Source of the DNA: Aestuariivita sp964402685
GTDB lineage: Bacteria; Pseudomonadota; Alphaproteobacteria; Rhodobacterales; Rhodobacteraceae
Direction of reading: 5' to 3'
Length of the DNA stretch: 12,255 nt
NCBI GenBank assembly: GCA_964402685.1
Contig: CAYODE010000113.1
Location: forward strand, 1-12,255
Shown here: positions 1 to 7,968 of the stretch, piece after piece
Position numbering within the stretch: position 1 is the stretch's first letter
Layout: each line of letters begins with the position of its first letter
Notes under the pieces: generated by a model
What the model was told of the DNA's origin: nothing
The model's database searches: none
What the model saw: only the letters and a program-made list of their open reading frames with translations
Program-made: the position numbers and the translations under genes

Positions 1-33
1 CTTATCTATCTTGATGGTATTGGGGAGGGCTGA
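1..33 (+). CDS. mraZ: Possible C-terminal end of MraZ (partial, runs off left edge)
   Basis: An open frame enters from the left edge and ends at TGA 31-33, two bases before the rsmH start. It encodes only ten residues, LIYLDGIGEG. In dcw clusters the gene directly upstream of rsmH is normally mraZ, a DNA-binding transcriptional regulator of the cluster. Such a tight junction with rsmH is what one would expect. The fragment carries no diagnostic MraZ motif, so the call rests on position and on the frame ending at the right place. With so few codons a chance open frame is quite possible. Confidence 0.42.
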   Translation, partial: LIYLDGIGEG

Positions 34-35
34 GG

Positions 36-1031
36 ATGGCGGCTGCTGCCCGTCTAGATGACAGCGCTCCGCACATTCCAGTCTTGTTGCGCCCGCTTTT
101 GGCGGCGATTGCACCGGTTAAAGGTGCATGGTTGGACGGCACCTTTGGTGCCGGCGGGTACACCCGCGCGCTACTTGACGCGGGGGCCGCAAAGGTCATC
201 GCTGTGGATCGCGATCCGCTGGCCTTTGAGATGGCGGCAGACTGGGCAGAAGGCTATGGGGATCGGTTGGTCCTGAAGCCCGGGGTGTTTTCCCAGCTTG
301 ATACCTATGCCCAAGACTTGGATGGCGTGGTCCTGGATCTTGGTGTCTCCTCGATGCAGCTGGACCAGGCGGAGCGGGGCTTTTCCTTCATGAAGGATGG
401 TCCCTTAGACATGCGAATGTCGCAGGACGGACCTTCAGCCGCTGATCTGGTGAACGAGGCGTCTGAGGAAGACATCGCCAACATTCTCTTTCACTACGGC
501 GAAGAGCGTGCCAGCCGTCGCATCGCAAAGGCCATCATACGAGCGCGCGCCCAAGAACCGATCGCCACAACTCTGCGACTGGTCGAGATCATTGAAGGCG
601 CACTGCCGCGCGCCAAGCCCGGTCAAAGCCATCCTGCAACGCGCAGCTTTCAAGCGCTACGTATCGCCGTAAACGACGAATACGGTGAGCTATTCCAAGG
701 GCTTATGGCAGCAGAGCGCGCGTTGAAACCCGGTGGGCAACTGGCTGTTGTCACCTTTCATTCCATCGAAGACCGTATGGTCAAACGCTTTTTTCAGGCG
801 CGCGCTGGGCAGACGGGGCGGGCAAACCGCTACGCGCCGGAAACCGAGGCTGTGCAACCACAATTTACCTTGAAGTCGCGCAAAGCCATTGGGCCCGACG
901 ATCGCGAACTGGCCGAAAACCCGCGATCCCGCTCGGCCAAGCTACGCGTGGGCGTGCGAACCGATGCGCCCAGTGGGGAAATCGATGCAAAAGCTATTTC
1001 AATGCCCATGCTGGAGGGGCACCGGCGATGA
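36..1031 (+). CDS. rsmH: 16S rRNA (cytosine-1402 N4)-methyltransferase RsmH
   Basis: RsmH (MraW) is a cytoplasmic SAM-dependent enzyme that methylates N4 of C1402 in the 16S rRNA decoding region. The 331-residue product has the family's usual length. Visible features are the N-terminal HIPVLLRPLL stretch, the glycine-rich SAM loop DGTFGAGGYT near residues 34-43, VDRDPLAF near 57-64, and the signature LDLGVSSMQLDQAERGFSF around residues 100-118, followed by GPLDMRM. VVTFHSIEDRMVKRFF near residue 240 is the conserved C-terminal-half motif. The purine-rich GGGGAGGG at 22-29 is well placed for the ATG at 36. Its stop overlaps the ftsL start as ATGA, so it is probably cotranscribed and translationally coupled with ftsL. 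It is commonly the second gene of the dcw cluster. Confidence 0.97.
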   Translation: MAAAARLDDSAPHIPVLLRPLLAAIAPVKGAWLDGTFGAGGYTRALLDAGAAKVIAVDRDPLAFEMAADWAEGYGDRLVLKPGVFSQLDTYAQDLDGVVLDLGVSSMQLDQAERGFSFMKDGPLDMRMSQDGPSAADLVNEASEEDIANILFHYGEERASRRIAKAIIRARAQEPIATTLRLVEIIEGALPRAKPGQSHPATRSFQALRIAVNDEYGELFQGLMAAERALKPGGQLAVVTFHSIEDRMVKRFFQARAGQTGRANRYAPETEAVQPQFTLKSRKAIGPDDRELAENPRSRSAKLRVGVRTDAPSGEIDAKAISMPMLEGHRR

Positions 1032-1393
1032 AGACCTTTGTTTATATCCTGACCGCTTTCGCGGTTATGGGCCTCGCTTTTTGGGCCTACCGCGAAAATT
1101 ACAAAACACAGGCTGCCCTCGATGAGTTGCAATCCCTGCAGCACGAAGTCGGCGCGTCGCATGCGCGACTTAATGTGTTGCGCGCGGAATGGGCTTATTT
1201 GAACCGCCCTGAACGCCTGCGTGAGCTTGCTGATCTGAATTTCGACCGATTGGGCCTGTTGCCCCTGCGCGCAGATCAGTTTGGCCGTGTTGATGAAGTG
1301 GCCTTCCCACCGGAAGAGCCGTTACCCATCACCAACCCGGTCGAGGTTATGGATCGCGGGCAAATGGGTGAGACAGGGGAGGTCCGGCCATGA
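1028..1393 (+). CDS. ftsL: Cell division protein FtsL
   Basis: FtsL is a small bitopic divisome protein. In the family it forms a complex with FtsB and FtsQ and links the early ring to the septal synthases FtsW/FtsI. The 121-residue product has a very short cytoplasmic N-terminus, one membrane span at about residues 4-21, and a periplasmic heptad-rich helix at about 26-60 with leucines suited to a coiled coil. The stretch AEWAYLNRPERLRELA around residues 53-68 is typical of alphaproteobacterial FtsL. A proline- and acid-rich tail follows. GGAGGGG at 1013-1019 serves as ribosome binding site. It overlaps rsmH and ftsI by 4 nt each (ATGA), which fits stoichiometric coupled expression. FtsL sequences are poorly conserved, but the position between rsmH and ftsI makes the call firm. 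Confidence 0.93.
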   Translation: MKTFVYILTAFAVMGLAFWAYRENYKTQAALDELQSLQHEVGASHARLNVLRAEWAYLNRPERLRELADLNFDRLGLLPLRADQFGRVDEVAFPPEEPLPITNPVEVMDRGQMGETGEVRP

Positions 1394-3177
1394 TCCGTAC
1401 ACCGCTGCGCCCGCTGGCTCGCATTTTGGAAGCACGCCGCAAAGGTCAGAACCCTGACGCGATCGAGCGGGAGAATATCCGTCTCCGCCATGAAGAAATG
1501 CAGGATAAAGCTCGCGCCCGTGCTGAAAGCCGGCTTTTGGTGCTGGGGCTGTTCTTCTTTTGCGCCTTTACCGTCATTGGTGGGCGCATGGGCCTTGTCG
1601 CGATGTCCGAACCTGTGGAGCCGCGAGCGCAGGCCCCTGGGGCTCAGATCGCTGCGCAGAGGGCTGACATCGTGGATCGCGATGGGCGTATCCTTGCTAC
1701 GAATTTCGAAACACACGCGCTTTATGCGCAACCGCAGCAGATGATCGACCCAGACGGCGCGGCGGAAAAACTGGCCGAGATCTTCCCCGATCTGGATCGC
1801 GACCGCCTGCAGCGCCAGTTTACGGGAGAGCGGAAATTCGTTTGGGTCAAACGCAAGATCAGTCCCGAGCAAAAACAGGCTGTGCACGATCTGGGAGAGC
1901 CCGGTCTGCTCTTTGGTCCCCGTGAGATGCGGCTTTACCCCAACGGTCGCCTCGCGGCTCATGTGTTGGGCGGTGCATCCTTTGGCAAAGAGGGTGTCAG
2001 CGCCGCCGAGGTTATCGGGGTGGCAGGCGTTGAAAAGCAGTTCGACCAGTTCCTTCGAAACCCGGCCAATGGCGGAAAGGCTCTGGAACTCTCGTTGGAT
2101 CTGACCATCCAAGCAGCGGCCGAGCAGGTTCTTTACGGCGGGATGCGCCTGATGAACGCTAAGGGTGCGACCTCCATCCTGATGGATGTGCACACAGGGG
2201 AGGTGATCTCGATCGTGAGCTTGCCTGATTTTGACCCCAATGATCGTCCGCGCCCACCTACACAAGGGGAACCGTCCGACAGCCCGCTTTTCAACCGTGC
2301 GGTGCAAGGGGTTTATGAGCTTGGGTCGACCTACAAGATCTTTGCGGCTGCGCAAGCGATAGAGCTGGGTTTGGTCAACAAGGACACGATTATCGATACT
2401 TCCGGTCCAATGCGTATCGGCGGATTTCCCATCGGCGAGTTTCGCAACAAGAACTATGGCAAATTGTCGGTTGCAGACATCATCGTGAACAGTTCCAACC
2501 GGGGCACGGGTCGCATGGCGCTCGAGATTGGCGCCGCTCGACAGAAAGAGTTTCTCGAAAACCTTGGCATGCTCGATCCCACTCCGTTCGAGATTGTCGA
2601 AGCCTCTGGCGGACAGCCCCTGTTCCCGGATCGCTGGGGCGATTTGAGCACGGTAACAATCTCTTACGGGCATGGGCTTTCGAACACCCCGATGCATTTG
2701 GCCGCCGGCTATGCCGCGATTGCCAATGGCGGACACTATGTTAGCCCGACAATTCTGAAACAGGATGGTCCGCAATATGGGCCTCGCGTCATGTCTCCGG
2801 AAACCGCGCGTGCCAGCCAACAAATCCTGCGTAAAGTCGTGACGGATGGCACAGCGAGTTTCGCGCGCATCCCGGGCTACCCTGTGGGTGGCAAGACAGG
2901 TACCGCGGACAAACCCAAACCACGCGGCGGCGGTTATTACGACGACAAGGTGATCGCCACCTTTGCCTCAATTCTTCCGGCAGATAATCCGCAATACGTT
3001 CTGGTTGTTACTCTGGACGAGCCGGTTGAGACATCGGGTGACAAGCCACGCCGTACCGCCGGTTGGACTGCGGTCCCGATTGCAGCGGAGATGATTGGCC
3101 GCATTGCGCCGTTGCTGGGGATCAGACCACAGGTTGAGCCTCCCAAACTCACTGGTATAACGCTCACATCAAACTGA
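1390..3177 (+). CDS. ftsI: Septal peptidoglycan D,D-transpeptidase FtsI (PBP3)
   Basis: FtsI is the monofunctional class B penicillin-binding protein that cross-links septal peptidoglycan, working with FtsW. The 595-residue product has a basic and charged cytoplasmic leader of about 46 residues and one membrane span at about 47-70. A PBP dimer-type domain begins around RADIVDRDGRILATN (residues 91-105), followed by the C-terminal transpeptidase domain. All three active-site boxes are present: S313-T-Y-K316 in LGSTYK with the nucleophile Ser313, S368-S-N370, and K502-T-G-T505. The usual residue before GSTxK in many PBP3s is Pro; here it is Leu, which I recall as common in Rhodobacterales. GGGGAGG at 1376-1382 is the ribosome binding site, and the start overlaps the ftsL stop. 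No lipoprotein signal or PASTA domain is seen. Confidence 0.96.
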   Translation: MIRTPLRPLARILEARRKGQNPDAIERENIRLRHEEMQDKARARAESRLLVLGLFFFCAFTVIGGRMGLVAMSEPVEPRAQAPGAQIAAQRADIVDRDGRILATNFETHALYAQPQQMIDPDGAAEKLAEIFPDLDRDRLQRQFTGERKFVWVKRKISPEQKQAVHDLGEPGLLFGPREMRLYPNGRLAAHVLGGASFGKEGVSAAEVIGVAGVEKQFDQFLRNPANGGKALELSLDLTIQAAAEQVLYGGMRLMNAKGATSILMDVHTGEVISIVSLPDFDPNDRPRPPTQGEPSDSPLFNRAVQGVYELGSTYKIFAAAQAIELGLVNKDTIIDTSGPMRIGGFPIGEFRNKNYGKLSVADIIVNSSNRGTGRMALEIGAARQKEFLENLGMLDPTPFEIVEASGGQPLFPDRWGDLSTVTISYGHGLSNTPMHLAAGYAAIANGGHYVSPTILKQDGPQYGPRVMSPETARASQQILRKVVTDGTASFARIPGYPVGGKTGTADKPKPRGGGYYDDKVIATFASILPADNPQYVLVVTLDEPVETSGDKPRRTAGWTAVPIAAEMIGRIAPLLGIRPQVEPPKLTGITLTSN

Positions 3178-3214
3178 TCGGGGCAATGAACCAAGTCCTG
3201 GCGCATGTTCCGGC

Positions 3215-3223
3215 AGGAGGGGG
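3215..3223 (+). promoter_or_regulatory. Strong Shine-Dalgarno of murE
   Basis: AGGAGGGGG lies just ahead of the ATG at 3227, with 6 nt between AGGAGG and the start codon. It fixes the murE start. murE is not translationally coupled to ftsI, from which it is separated by 49 nt. I see no convincing terminator or promoter in that short gap. Confidence 0.8.
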
Positions 3224-3226
3224 CAG

Positions 3227-4708
3227 ATGGGCAGACCGGCACAGACACTCAGCCAACTGGCTCTCACAGCACAAGGTGGCCGTGATCCGGAAATATCTGG
3301 CCTGGCCGTGGACAGCCGCGTGGTGAAAGACGGCTATTTATTTGCCGCGTTGCCTGGCAGTCGGGTCCATGGCGGTGAGTTCATTCAATATGCCTTGCGG
3401 CAGGGCGCTTCTGCGATCCTGACCGACAGCACTGGCGCGGATATCGCTCAGGCGGAACTGGCCGCATCGAACGCGGCGTTGATCGTCACAGAAGACCCTC
3501 GACAAACGCTGGCCTTCACTGCGGCCCTTTGGTTCGGCGCCCAACCTCGCACCATGGTTGCTGTTACTGGCACCAATGGGAAGACGTCGGTAGCGACCTT
3601 TGTGCGCCAGATTTGGTCCGAGTTGGGCCATGCCGCAGTGAATGTAGGCACCACAGGTGTGGAAGGCGCCTGGACTGCCCCGCTGGCCCACACGACGCCA
3701 GAACCGATCACCTTGCATCGCACGTTGGCAGACGCGGTCGACCATGGGATCACGCATGCCGCGATGGAAGCCTCCTCCCACGGGCTGGATCAGCGACGAC
3801 TGGATGCGGTTCAAATCCGCGCCGCTGCGTTTTCCAATCTCAGCCAGGACCACCTAGATTATCACGAGACGTTTGAAGAGTATTTCGCAGCGAAAGCTGG
3901 CCTGTTCCGTCGGGTTCTGCCGGAAGACGGTATCGCGGTTATTAACCTCGAAGATCCCAAAGGTGTGGAAATGCGCGCCATTGCAGCCGCACGCGGGCAG
4001 GAAATCCTGACGGTGGGGCGTGGCATGGGCGATCTTAATTTGCTGGGTCAGCGCTATGATGCCACTGGCCAGGATTTGCGCTTTGCCTTCAGGGGCAATC
4101 CACAAATGGTCCGGCTGAACCTGATCGGTGGCTTCCAGGCGGAAAACATACTGCTCGCCTGCGGCCTTGTGATTGCAGCCGGAGAAGAGCCTGAGCGTGT
4201 TTTTGAAACCCTGCCTCACCTGACAACGGTGCGTGGGCGCATGCAACTGGCCGCCACGCGCAAAAACGGGGCGGCGGTCTACGTAGACTACGCCCATACA
4301 CCTGATGCCGTGGCAACTGCGCTACAGGCGTTGCGCCCGCATGTGATCGGCCGTTTGATCGCAATTGTCGGTGCGGGCGGGGACCGGGACCGGGGTAAGC
4401 GCCCGCTCATGGGACAAGCCGCAGATAAATATGCCGATATGGTCTTTGTCACCGATGACAACCCCCGCAGTGAAGATCCTGCAGCAATCCGCGCTGCAGT
4501 GATGAGCGGCGCACCGGAAGCCGTCGAAGTAGGCGACAGGGCCGAGGCGATCTTGCGCGGTGTCGATGCGTTGCAACCAGGTGATGCGTTGTTGATTGCG
4601 GGTAAGGGACATGAAACGGGTCAGATTGTCGGCGACGATGTTTTGCCATTTGATGATGTCGAACAGGCCAGCGTGGCAGTAGCTGCACTGGATGGGGGGA
4701 TCGCATGA
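3227..4708 (+). CDS. murE: UDP-MurNAc-L-Ala-D-Glu:meso-diaminopimelate ligase MurE
   Basis: MurE is a cytoplasmic ATP-dependent amide ligase that adds the third residue of the peptidoglycan stem peptide. The 493-residue product has the three Mur-ligase domains. The N-terminal part binds the UDP-sugar (VDSRVVKDGYLFAALPGS, residues 28-45). The central ATPase has a P-loop at TGTNGKTS (114-121), TTPEP at 156-160, and K223 in AAKAGLF, where the family carries a carbamylated lysine. The C-terminal domain has YVDYAHTPDA (352-361), DNPR at 411-414 and GKGHE at 459-463. In the family DNPR marks specificity for meso-diaminopimelate rather than L-lysine, matching a Gram-negative wall. The stop overlaps the murF start as ATGA at 4705-4708. 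Confidence 0.96.
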   Translation: MGRPAQTLSQLALTAQGGRDPEISGLAVDSRVVKDGYLFAALPGSRVHGGEFIQYALRQGASAILTDSTGADIAQAELAASNAALIVTEDPRQTLAFTAALWFGAQPRTMVAVTGTNGKTSVATFVRQIWSELGHAAVNVGTTGVEGAWTAPLAHTTPEPITLHRTLADAVDHGITHAAMEASSHGLDQRRLDAVQIRAAAFSNLSQDHLDYHETFEEYFAAKAGLFRRVLPEDGIAVINLEDPKGVEMRAIAAARGQEILTVGRGMGDLNLLGQRYDATGQDLRFAFRGNPQMVRLNLIGGFQAENILLACGLVIAAGEEPERVFETLPHLTTVRGRMQLAATRKNGAAVYVDYAHTPDAVATALQALRPHVIGRLIAIVGAGGDRDRGKRPLMGQAADKYADMVFVTDDNPRSEDPAAIRAAVMSGAPEAVEVGDRAEAILRGVDALQPGDALLIAGKGHETGQIVGDDVLPFDDVEQASVAVAALDGGIA

Positions 4709-6156
4709 CCCTTTGGACGTCATTAGAAGCAGCACACGCCACGGGCGGCTCTGAGCAAGGAGACTGGGTCATCACCGGCGTGTCGATTGACACGCGCACG
4801 ATTGAACCGGGGGATCTCTTCGTTGCGCTGACCGCCGCGCGTGATGGCCATGATTTTGTAGCGCAAGCGTTGGAAAAGGGGGCAGGGGCCGCGATGGTGT
4901 CACGGATCCCTGTTGACCTGCCAGATGACGCGCCCTTGCTGATTGTTGAGGATGTGCAGACCGCCCTCGAAGCGCTGGGCCAGGCGTCGCGGGCACGCAC
5001 GCAGGCCAAAGTTGTCGCGATCACGGGTTCGGTGGGTAAAACATCCACAAAAGAAATGATCGCTAAGATGCTGAGTGATCAAGGAAAAACCCATGCCTCG
5101 GTCGCGTCCTACAATAACCATTGGGGGGTCCCGCTGACGCTTGCACGCATGCCCCGAGACACCGAATTTGCGGTGATCGAGATTGGCATGAACCATCCCG
5201 GAGAGATCGCGCCGCTGGCAAAAATGGCGCGCCCTCACGTCGCTATGGTGACCACAGTGGGCACCGCGCATCTGGAGAACTTCGATAATGAAAGGGGGAT
5301 TGCCGTCGAGAAAGCGTCCATCCTCGAAGGTCTCGAACCTGGCGGAGTTGCTGTGCTGAACGCGGACATCGAATTTGCCGCGGTTTTGCAGGACAAAGCA
5401 AAAGAAGTGGGTGCGCGGTCGATCGACTTTGGCAAGCATGCGGCGGGATACAAACTGAGAGACGTTGCGGTGCAAGGCGATGTTACCGTGGTGAAAGCCA
5501 TTGCTGGTCCGGATCCGCTGCTCTTTAAATTGAACACTCCGGGCACGCATTTTGCCATGAACGCTTTGGGCGCCTTGGCCTCGGTCGCAGCGTTGGGCGC
5601 GGATATGGCGTTGGCGGCTCAGTCGTTAGGACGCTGGAGCCCTTACAAAGGCCGCGGCGTGCGCGAGACGATCCATTTGGATCCTGTGGACGAAGACCTG
5701 GCGCTGATCCTGATCGACGACAGCTACAACGCCAATCCGGATTCCATGCGTGCCGCGCTAGATGTTCTGGCAGCGTCTACACCGCGCGATGCGACCGGTC
5801 GCGTCAGTCGGGGGCGGAGGATCGCCATTCTGGGTGATATGAAAGAATTGGGCGCGGCTGAACAGGCTATGCACGCGAGCCTCGCAGATCTGAGCGCCAT
5901 GGCCGAGATTGATGTTGTGCATACCACCGGCCCATTGATGAACCATCTTCACCAAGCGGTGCCCGAGGATAAACGCGGGCTGCATTGTGCCACAGCGGAT
6001 GAAATGGCCGAACGCGTGCGTTCGCGGCTCGACAGCGGCGATGTTGTTCTGGTCAAAGCGTCTTTGTCCACCGGATTGGGCGCTGTCGTTGACGCGATCC
6101 GCAAAATGGGTCAAAGCCCCTCGTCAACTGACCCAAACCTACAAGACAGTGAGTAA
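4705..6156 (+). CDS. murF: UDP-MurNAc-tripeptide:D-Ala-D-Ala ligase MurF
   Basis: MurF is a cytoplasmic ATP-dependent ligase that adds D-Ala-D-Ala to complete UDP-MurNAc-pentapeptide. The 483-residue product shows the N-terminal substrate domain (VSIDTRTIEPGDLFVAL, 26-42) and a P-loop ITGSVGKTST at 106-115. SYNNHWGVP (135-143) and EIGMNHPGEI (159-168) are typical of MurF. The C-terminal domain has DDSYNANPDSM (338-348) and LGDMKELG (376-383). Near the C-terminus, where I expect KGS, this protein reads KAS (451-453) followed by LSTGL, a small departure from the usual form. The ATGA overlap with murE and the G-rich run at 4694-4699 suggest coupled translation. A short low-conservation tail ends in TAA at 6154-6156. 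Confidence 0.96.
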   Translation: MTLWTSLEAAHATGGSEQGDWVITGVSIDTRTIEPGDLFVALTAARDGHDFVAQALEKGAGAAMVSRIPVDLPDDAPLLIVEDVQTALEALGQASRARTQAKVVAITGSVGKTSTKEMIAKMLSDQGKTHASVASYNNHWGVPLTLARMPRDTEFAVIEIGMNHPGEIAPLAKMARPHVAMVTTVGTAHLENFDNERGIAVEKASILEGLEPGGVAVLNADIEFAAVLQDKAKEVGARSIDFGKHAAGYKLRDVAVQGDVTVVKAIAGPDPLLFKLNTPGTHFAMNALGALASVAALGADMALAAQSLGRWSPYKGRGVRETIHLDPVDEDLALILIDDSYNANPDSMRAALDVLAASTPRDATGRVSRGRRIAILGDMKELGAAEQAMHASLADLSAMAEIDVVHTTGPLMNHLHQAVPEDKRGLHCATADEMAERVRSRLDSGDVVLVKASLSTGLGAVVDAIRKMGQSPSSTDPNLQDSE

Positions 6157-6159
6157 GGA
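6154..6159 (+). promoter_or_regulatory. Shine-Dalgarno of mraY containing the murF stop codon
   Basis: TAAGGA places the murF stop codon TAA inside a purine-rich ribosome binding sequence. It stands 9 nt ahead of the mraY ATG at 6169. A ribosome terminating on murF would therefore sit over the mraY initiation region, which favours coupled translation. It also supports this ATG over later in-frame methionines. Confidence 0.55.
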
Positions 6160-6168
6160 CCCCGTTAT

Positions 6169-7290
6169 ATGCTCTATTGGTTGACCGCGTTGTCGGATGG
6201 AGGGGATTTCTTCAACCTCTTCCGTTACATCACCTTCCGCGCGGGCGGGGCTTTTATGACGGCACTGGTTTTTGGGTTTCTGTTTGGCCGTCCGTTGATC
6301 AATGTGCTGCGCAAGCGTCAGGGTAAGGGGCAACCAATCCGCGACGACGGTCCGGAAAGCCATTTCGCCAAAGCCGGGACACCCACCATGGGCGGTTTGC
6401 TGATCGTTGGGGCCTTGGCTACATCGACCTTGTTATGGGCACGGCTGGATAACCCGTTTGTCTGGCTCGTGCTGTTCGTCACGCTCAGCTTTGGTTTGAT
6501 CGGCTTTCTCGATGATTACGCCAAGGTTTCAAAGGGCAACCACAAAGGCGTTCCAGGGCGCGTGCGTTTGTTGGCGGGCTTTGCCATTGCGGGAGTTGCG
6601 ACTTATTGGGCGATGTCCGCTCACGCGATCAGCGACGTCGATTTATTGGCCCGCGTCGAAGATTACGAGGCACTCTCAGGCCGCTTGGCGTTGCCGGTTT
6701 TCAAGGATGTTTTGATCAATCTTGGCTGGTTCTTTATCCCCTTCGGTATGGTCGTGATTGTAGGATCAGCCAATGCCGTAAACCTCACCGATGGATTGGA
6801 TGGTTTGGCCATTATGCCAGTGATGATCGCGGCGGGGACTTTGGGTGTTATCGCCTACGCCGTGGGTCGGGTCGACTTTACCGATTACCTGGACGTGCAC
6901 TACGTCCCAGGTACGGGCGAAATTCTGATTTTTACTGCGGGTCTTTTTGGCGGTGGTCTGGGCTTTCTGTGGTATAATGCGCCCCCCGCGGCGGTGTTCA
7001 TGGGCGACACCGGATCTCTCGCTTTGGGTGGGGCGCTTGGCGCGATTGCCGTGGCCACCAAGCACGAGCTGGTGTTGGCCGTAGTGGGCGGTCTGTTTGT
7101 CGTGGAGGCGCTGTCGGTCATCATCCAGGTGGCCTATTTCAAAGCCACTGGAAAACGCGTGTTCCTAATGGCCCCGATCCACCACCATTATGAGAAAAAA
7201 GGTTGGGCAGAACCGCAGATCGTTATCCGGTTCTGGATCATTTCGCTTATTCTGGCGATGATTGGATTGGCGACGCTGAAGGTCCGGTGA
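6169..7290 (+). CDS. mraY: Phospho-MurNAc-pentapeptide transferase MraY
   Basis: MraY is an integral inner-membrane enzyme that transfers phospho-MurNAc-pentapeptide from UDP to undecaprenyl phosphate, giving lipid I. The 373-residue product is strongly hydrophobic with about ten membrane segments and has the usual family length. Key motifs are all present. DDYAK at 115-119 carries the paired aspartates. NLTDGLDG is at 205-212, FMGDTGS at 277-283, and the HHH cluster is at 338-340 in APIHHHYEKKGWAE. The cytoplasmic loop around residues 43-75 holds the basic stretch RKRQGKGQPIRDDGP. It is the last gene of the uninterrupted plus-strand dcw block. The next plus-strand dcw gene, murD, starts about 2.2 kb further on. 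Confidence 0.97.
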   Translation: MLYWLTALSDGGDFFNLFRYITFRAGGAFMTALVFGFLFGRPLINVLRKRQGKGQPIRDDGPESHFAKAGTPTMGGLLIVGALATSTLLWARLDNPFVWLVLFVTLSFGLIGFLDDYAKVSKGNHKGVPGRVRLLAGFAIAGVATYWAMSAHAISDVDLLARVEDYEALSGRLALPVFKDVLINLGWFFIPFGMVVIVGSANAVNLTDGLDGLAIMPVMIAAGTLGVIAYAVGRVDFTDYLDVHYVPGTGEILIFTAGLFGGGLGFLWYNAPPAAVFMGDTGSLALGGALGAIAVATKHELVLAVVGGLFVVEALSVIIQVAYFKATGKRVFLMAPIHHHYEKKGWAEPQIVIRFWIISLILAMIGLATLKVR

Positions 7291-7313
7291 ACGGGCGAGG
7301 TTGTGTTCCGTCG

Positions 7314-7346
7314 CATTCCCATGTCCCGACACATGATCGCGGAATG
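7314..7346. terminator. Possible bulged hairpin between convergent mraY and the unknown minus-strand gene
   Basis: CATTCC (7314-7319) can pair with GGAATG (7341-7346). Directly inside, CATGT (7320-7324) can pair with ACATG (7331-7335), leaving a 6-nt loop and a 5-nt bulge (7336-7340). The position 24 nt after mraY, between convergent genes, fits a transcript end or 3'-end stabilising structure. There is no T-run on either strand and GC content of the stem is modest, so a canonical intrinsic terminator is not shown. Confidence 0.3.
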
Positions 7347-7404
7347 AGACTGATTTGAAAGCCCGAAACCACGTGGGTGCATCTACGTGCGAACGTATGA
7401 AAGC

Positions 7405-7968
7405 TTACATTCCGACGCTCAAACCGTAGTCTTCGACGGTGCCCTTGGAATCCACCACGAGGGATCTTGTGTGTTCGGGGTCCCACGCGTGAAGGAATGA
7501 AATCCACGCACTGACGTTCTTTCCATCGGCGCTTTTTTCGATGCTGATGTTGTCGAGTTCCGTGTGGTCTAGCAGTGCCGTCTTGTCCGAGCTTCGTGCC
7601 AGGGTGATGACGTCAGACATGTCTTCGTCGCGGAGGTGTTCAAGTATCTCAGCAGCGAACGCGTCAAGGAAGCGGCTCTCATACGCGACCCAGTTATTTA
7701 CAATCTTCTGCACAAGGGCTTCGGCCTTGGCGTCCGGCGCGGACCTGTTGCCGGGCACATGGATTGCGACGGTAGAGTTTTGGCCAACTGGCGCATAATA
7801 GGTCCAAACGCCCATCACATAGCGCATGGCACCGAACTTGGGATGCTGGCTTGTTTTGGCCAGAGCGTTGGTCACCTTTCCTGCGAGGTAGACGACCGCC
7901 AATAACGTTCCGATCACAACAACAATCGCGACTGGGATGGCAATGATATATGCTACTATCTCGATCAT
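7405..7968 (-). CDS. Membrane-anchored protein of unknown function with a C-terminal WDPEH motif
   Basis: I do not recognise this 187-residue protein. It begins with one strongly hydrophobic segment at about residues 4-30 and only two residues ahead of IEIVAYIIAIPVAIV, then a soluble region. The soluble part starts with FGAMRY (45-50), followed by VWTYYAPV (54-61). A helix-rich centre spans about 79-115, and the C-terminal strand-like part holds AWDPEHTRSLVVDSKG (161-176). This layout (FG near the start, long central helices, W-x-x-EH near the end) reminds me of DUF2262/DUF6985-type small domains, but that is an impression. The ATG at 7966-7968 was chosen because the hydrophobic segment begins there. 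The same frame stays open to an ATG at 8319, but the extra 117 residues are Cys-rich and look non-coding. Its ribosome binding site is weak (GAGACG). It faces mraY tail to tail and lies divergent from the dehydrogenase gene. Base composition appears somewhat AT-richer than the mur genes. Confidence 0.68.
   Translation of the reverse strand: MIEIVAYIIAIPVAIVVVIGTLLAVVYLAGKVTNALAKTSQHPKFGAMRYVMGVWTYYAPVGQNSTVAIHVPGNRSAPDAKAEALVQKIVNNWVAYESRFLDAFAAEILEHLRDEDMSDVITLARSSDKTALLDHTELDNISIEKSADGKNVSAWISFLHAWDPEHTRSLVVDSKGTVEDYGLSVGM

Noticed and set aside
1276..2823. A 515-codon open frame on the minus strand opposite ftsI
   Set aside because: It lies wholly against ftsL/ftsI, whose protein carries all expected catalytic motifs. 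The antisense translation is rich in Arg, His and Cys with no domain, as expected from codon bias in a GC-rich gene.
7369..7376. CCACGTGG palindrome as an operator
   Set aside because: A single 8-bp palindrome lying between the 3' ends of two convergent genes is not a place for promoter control and may be chance.
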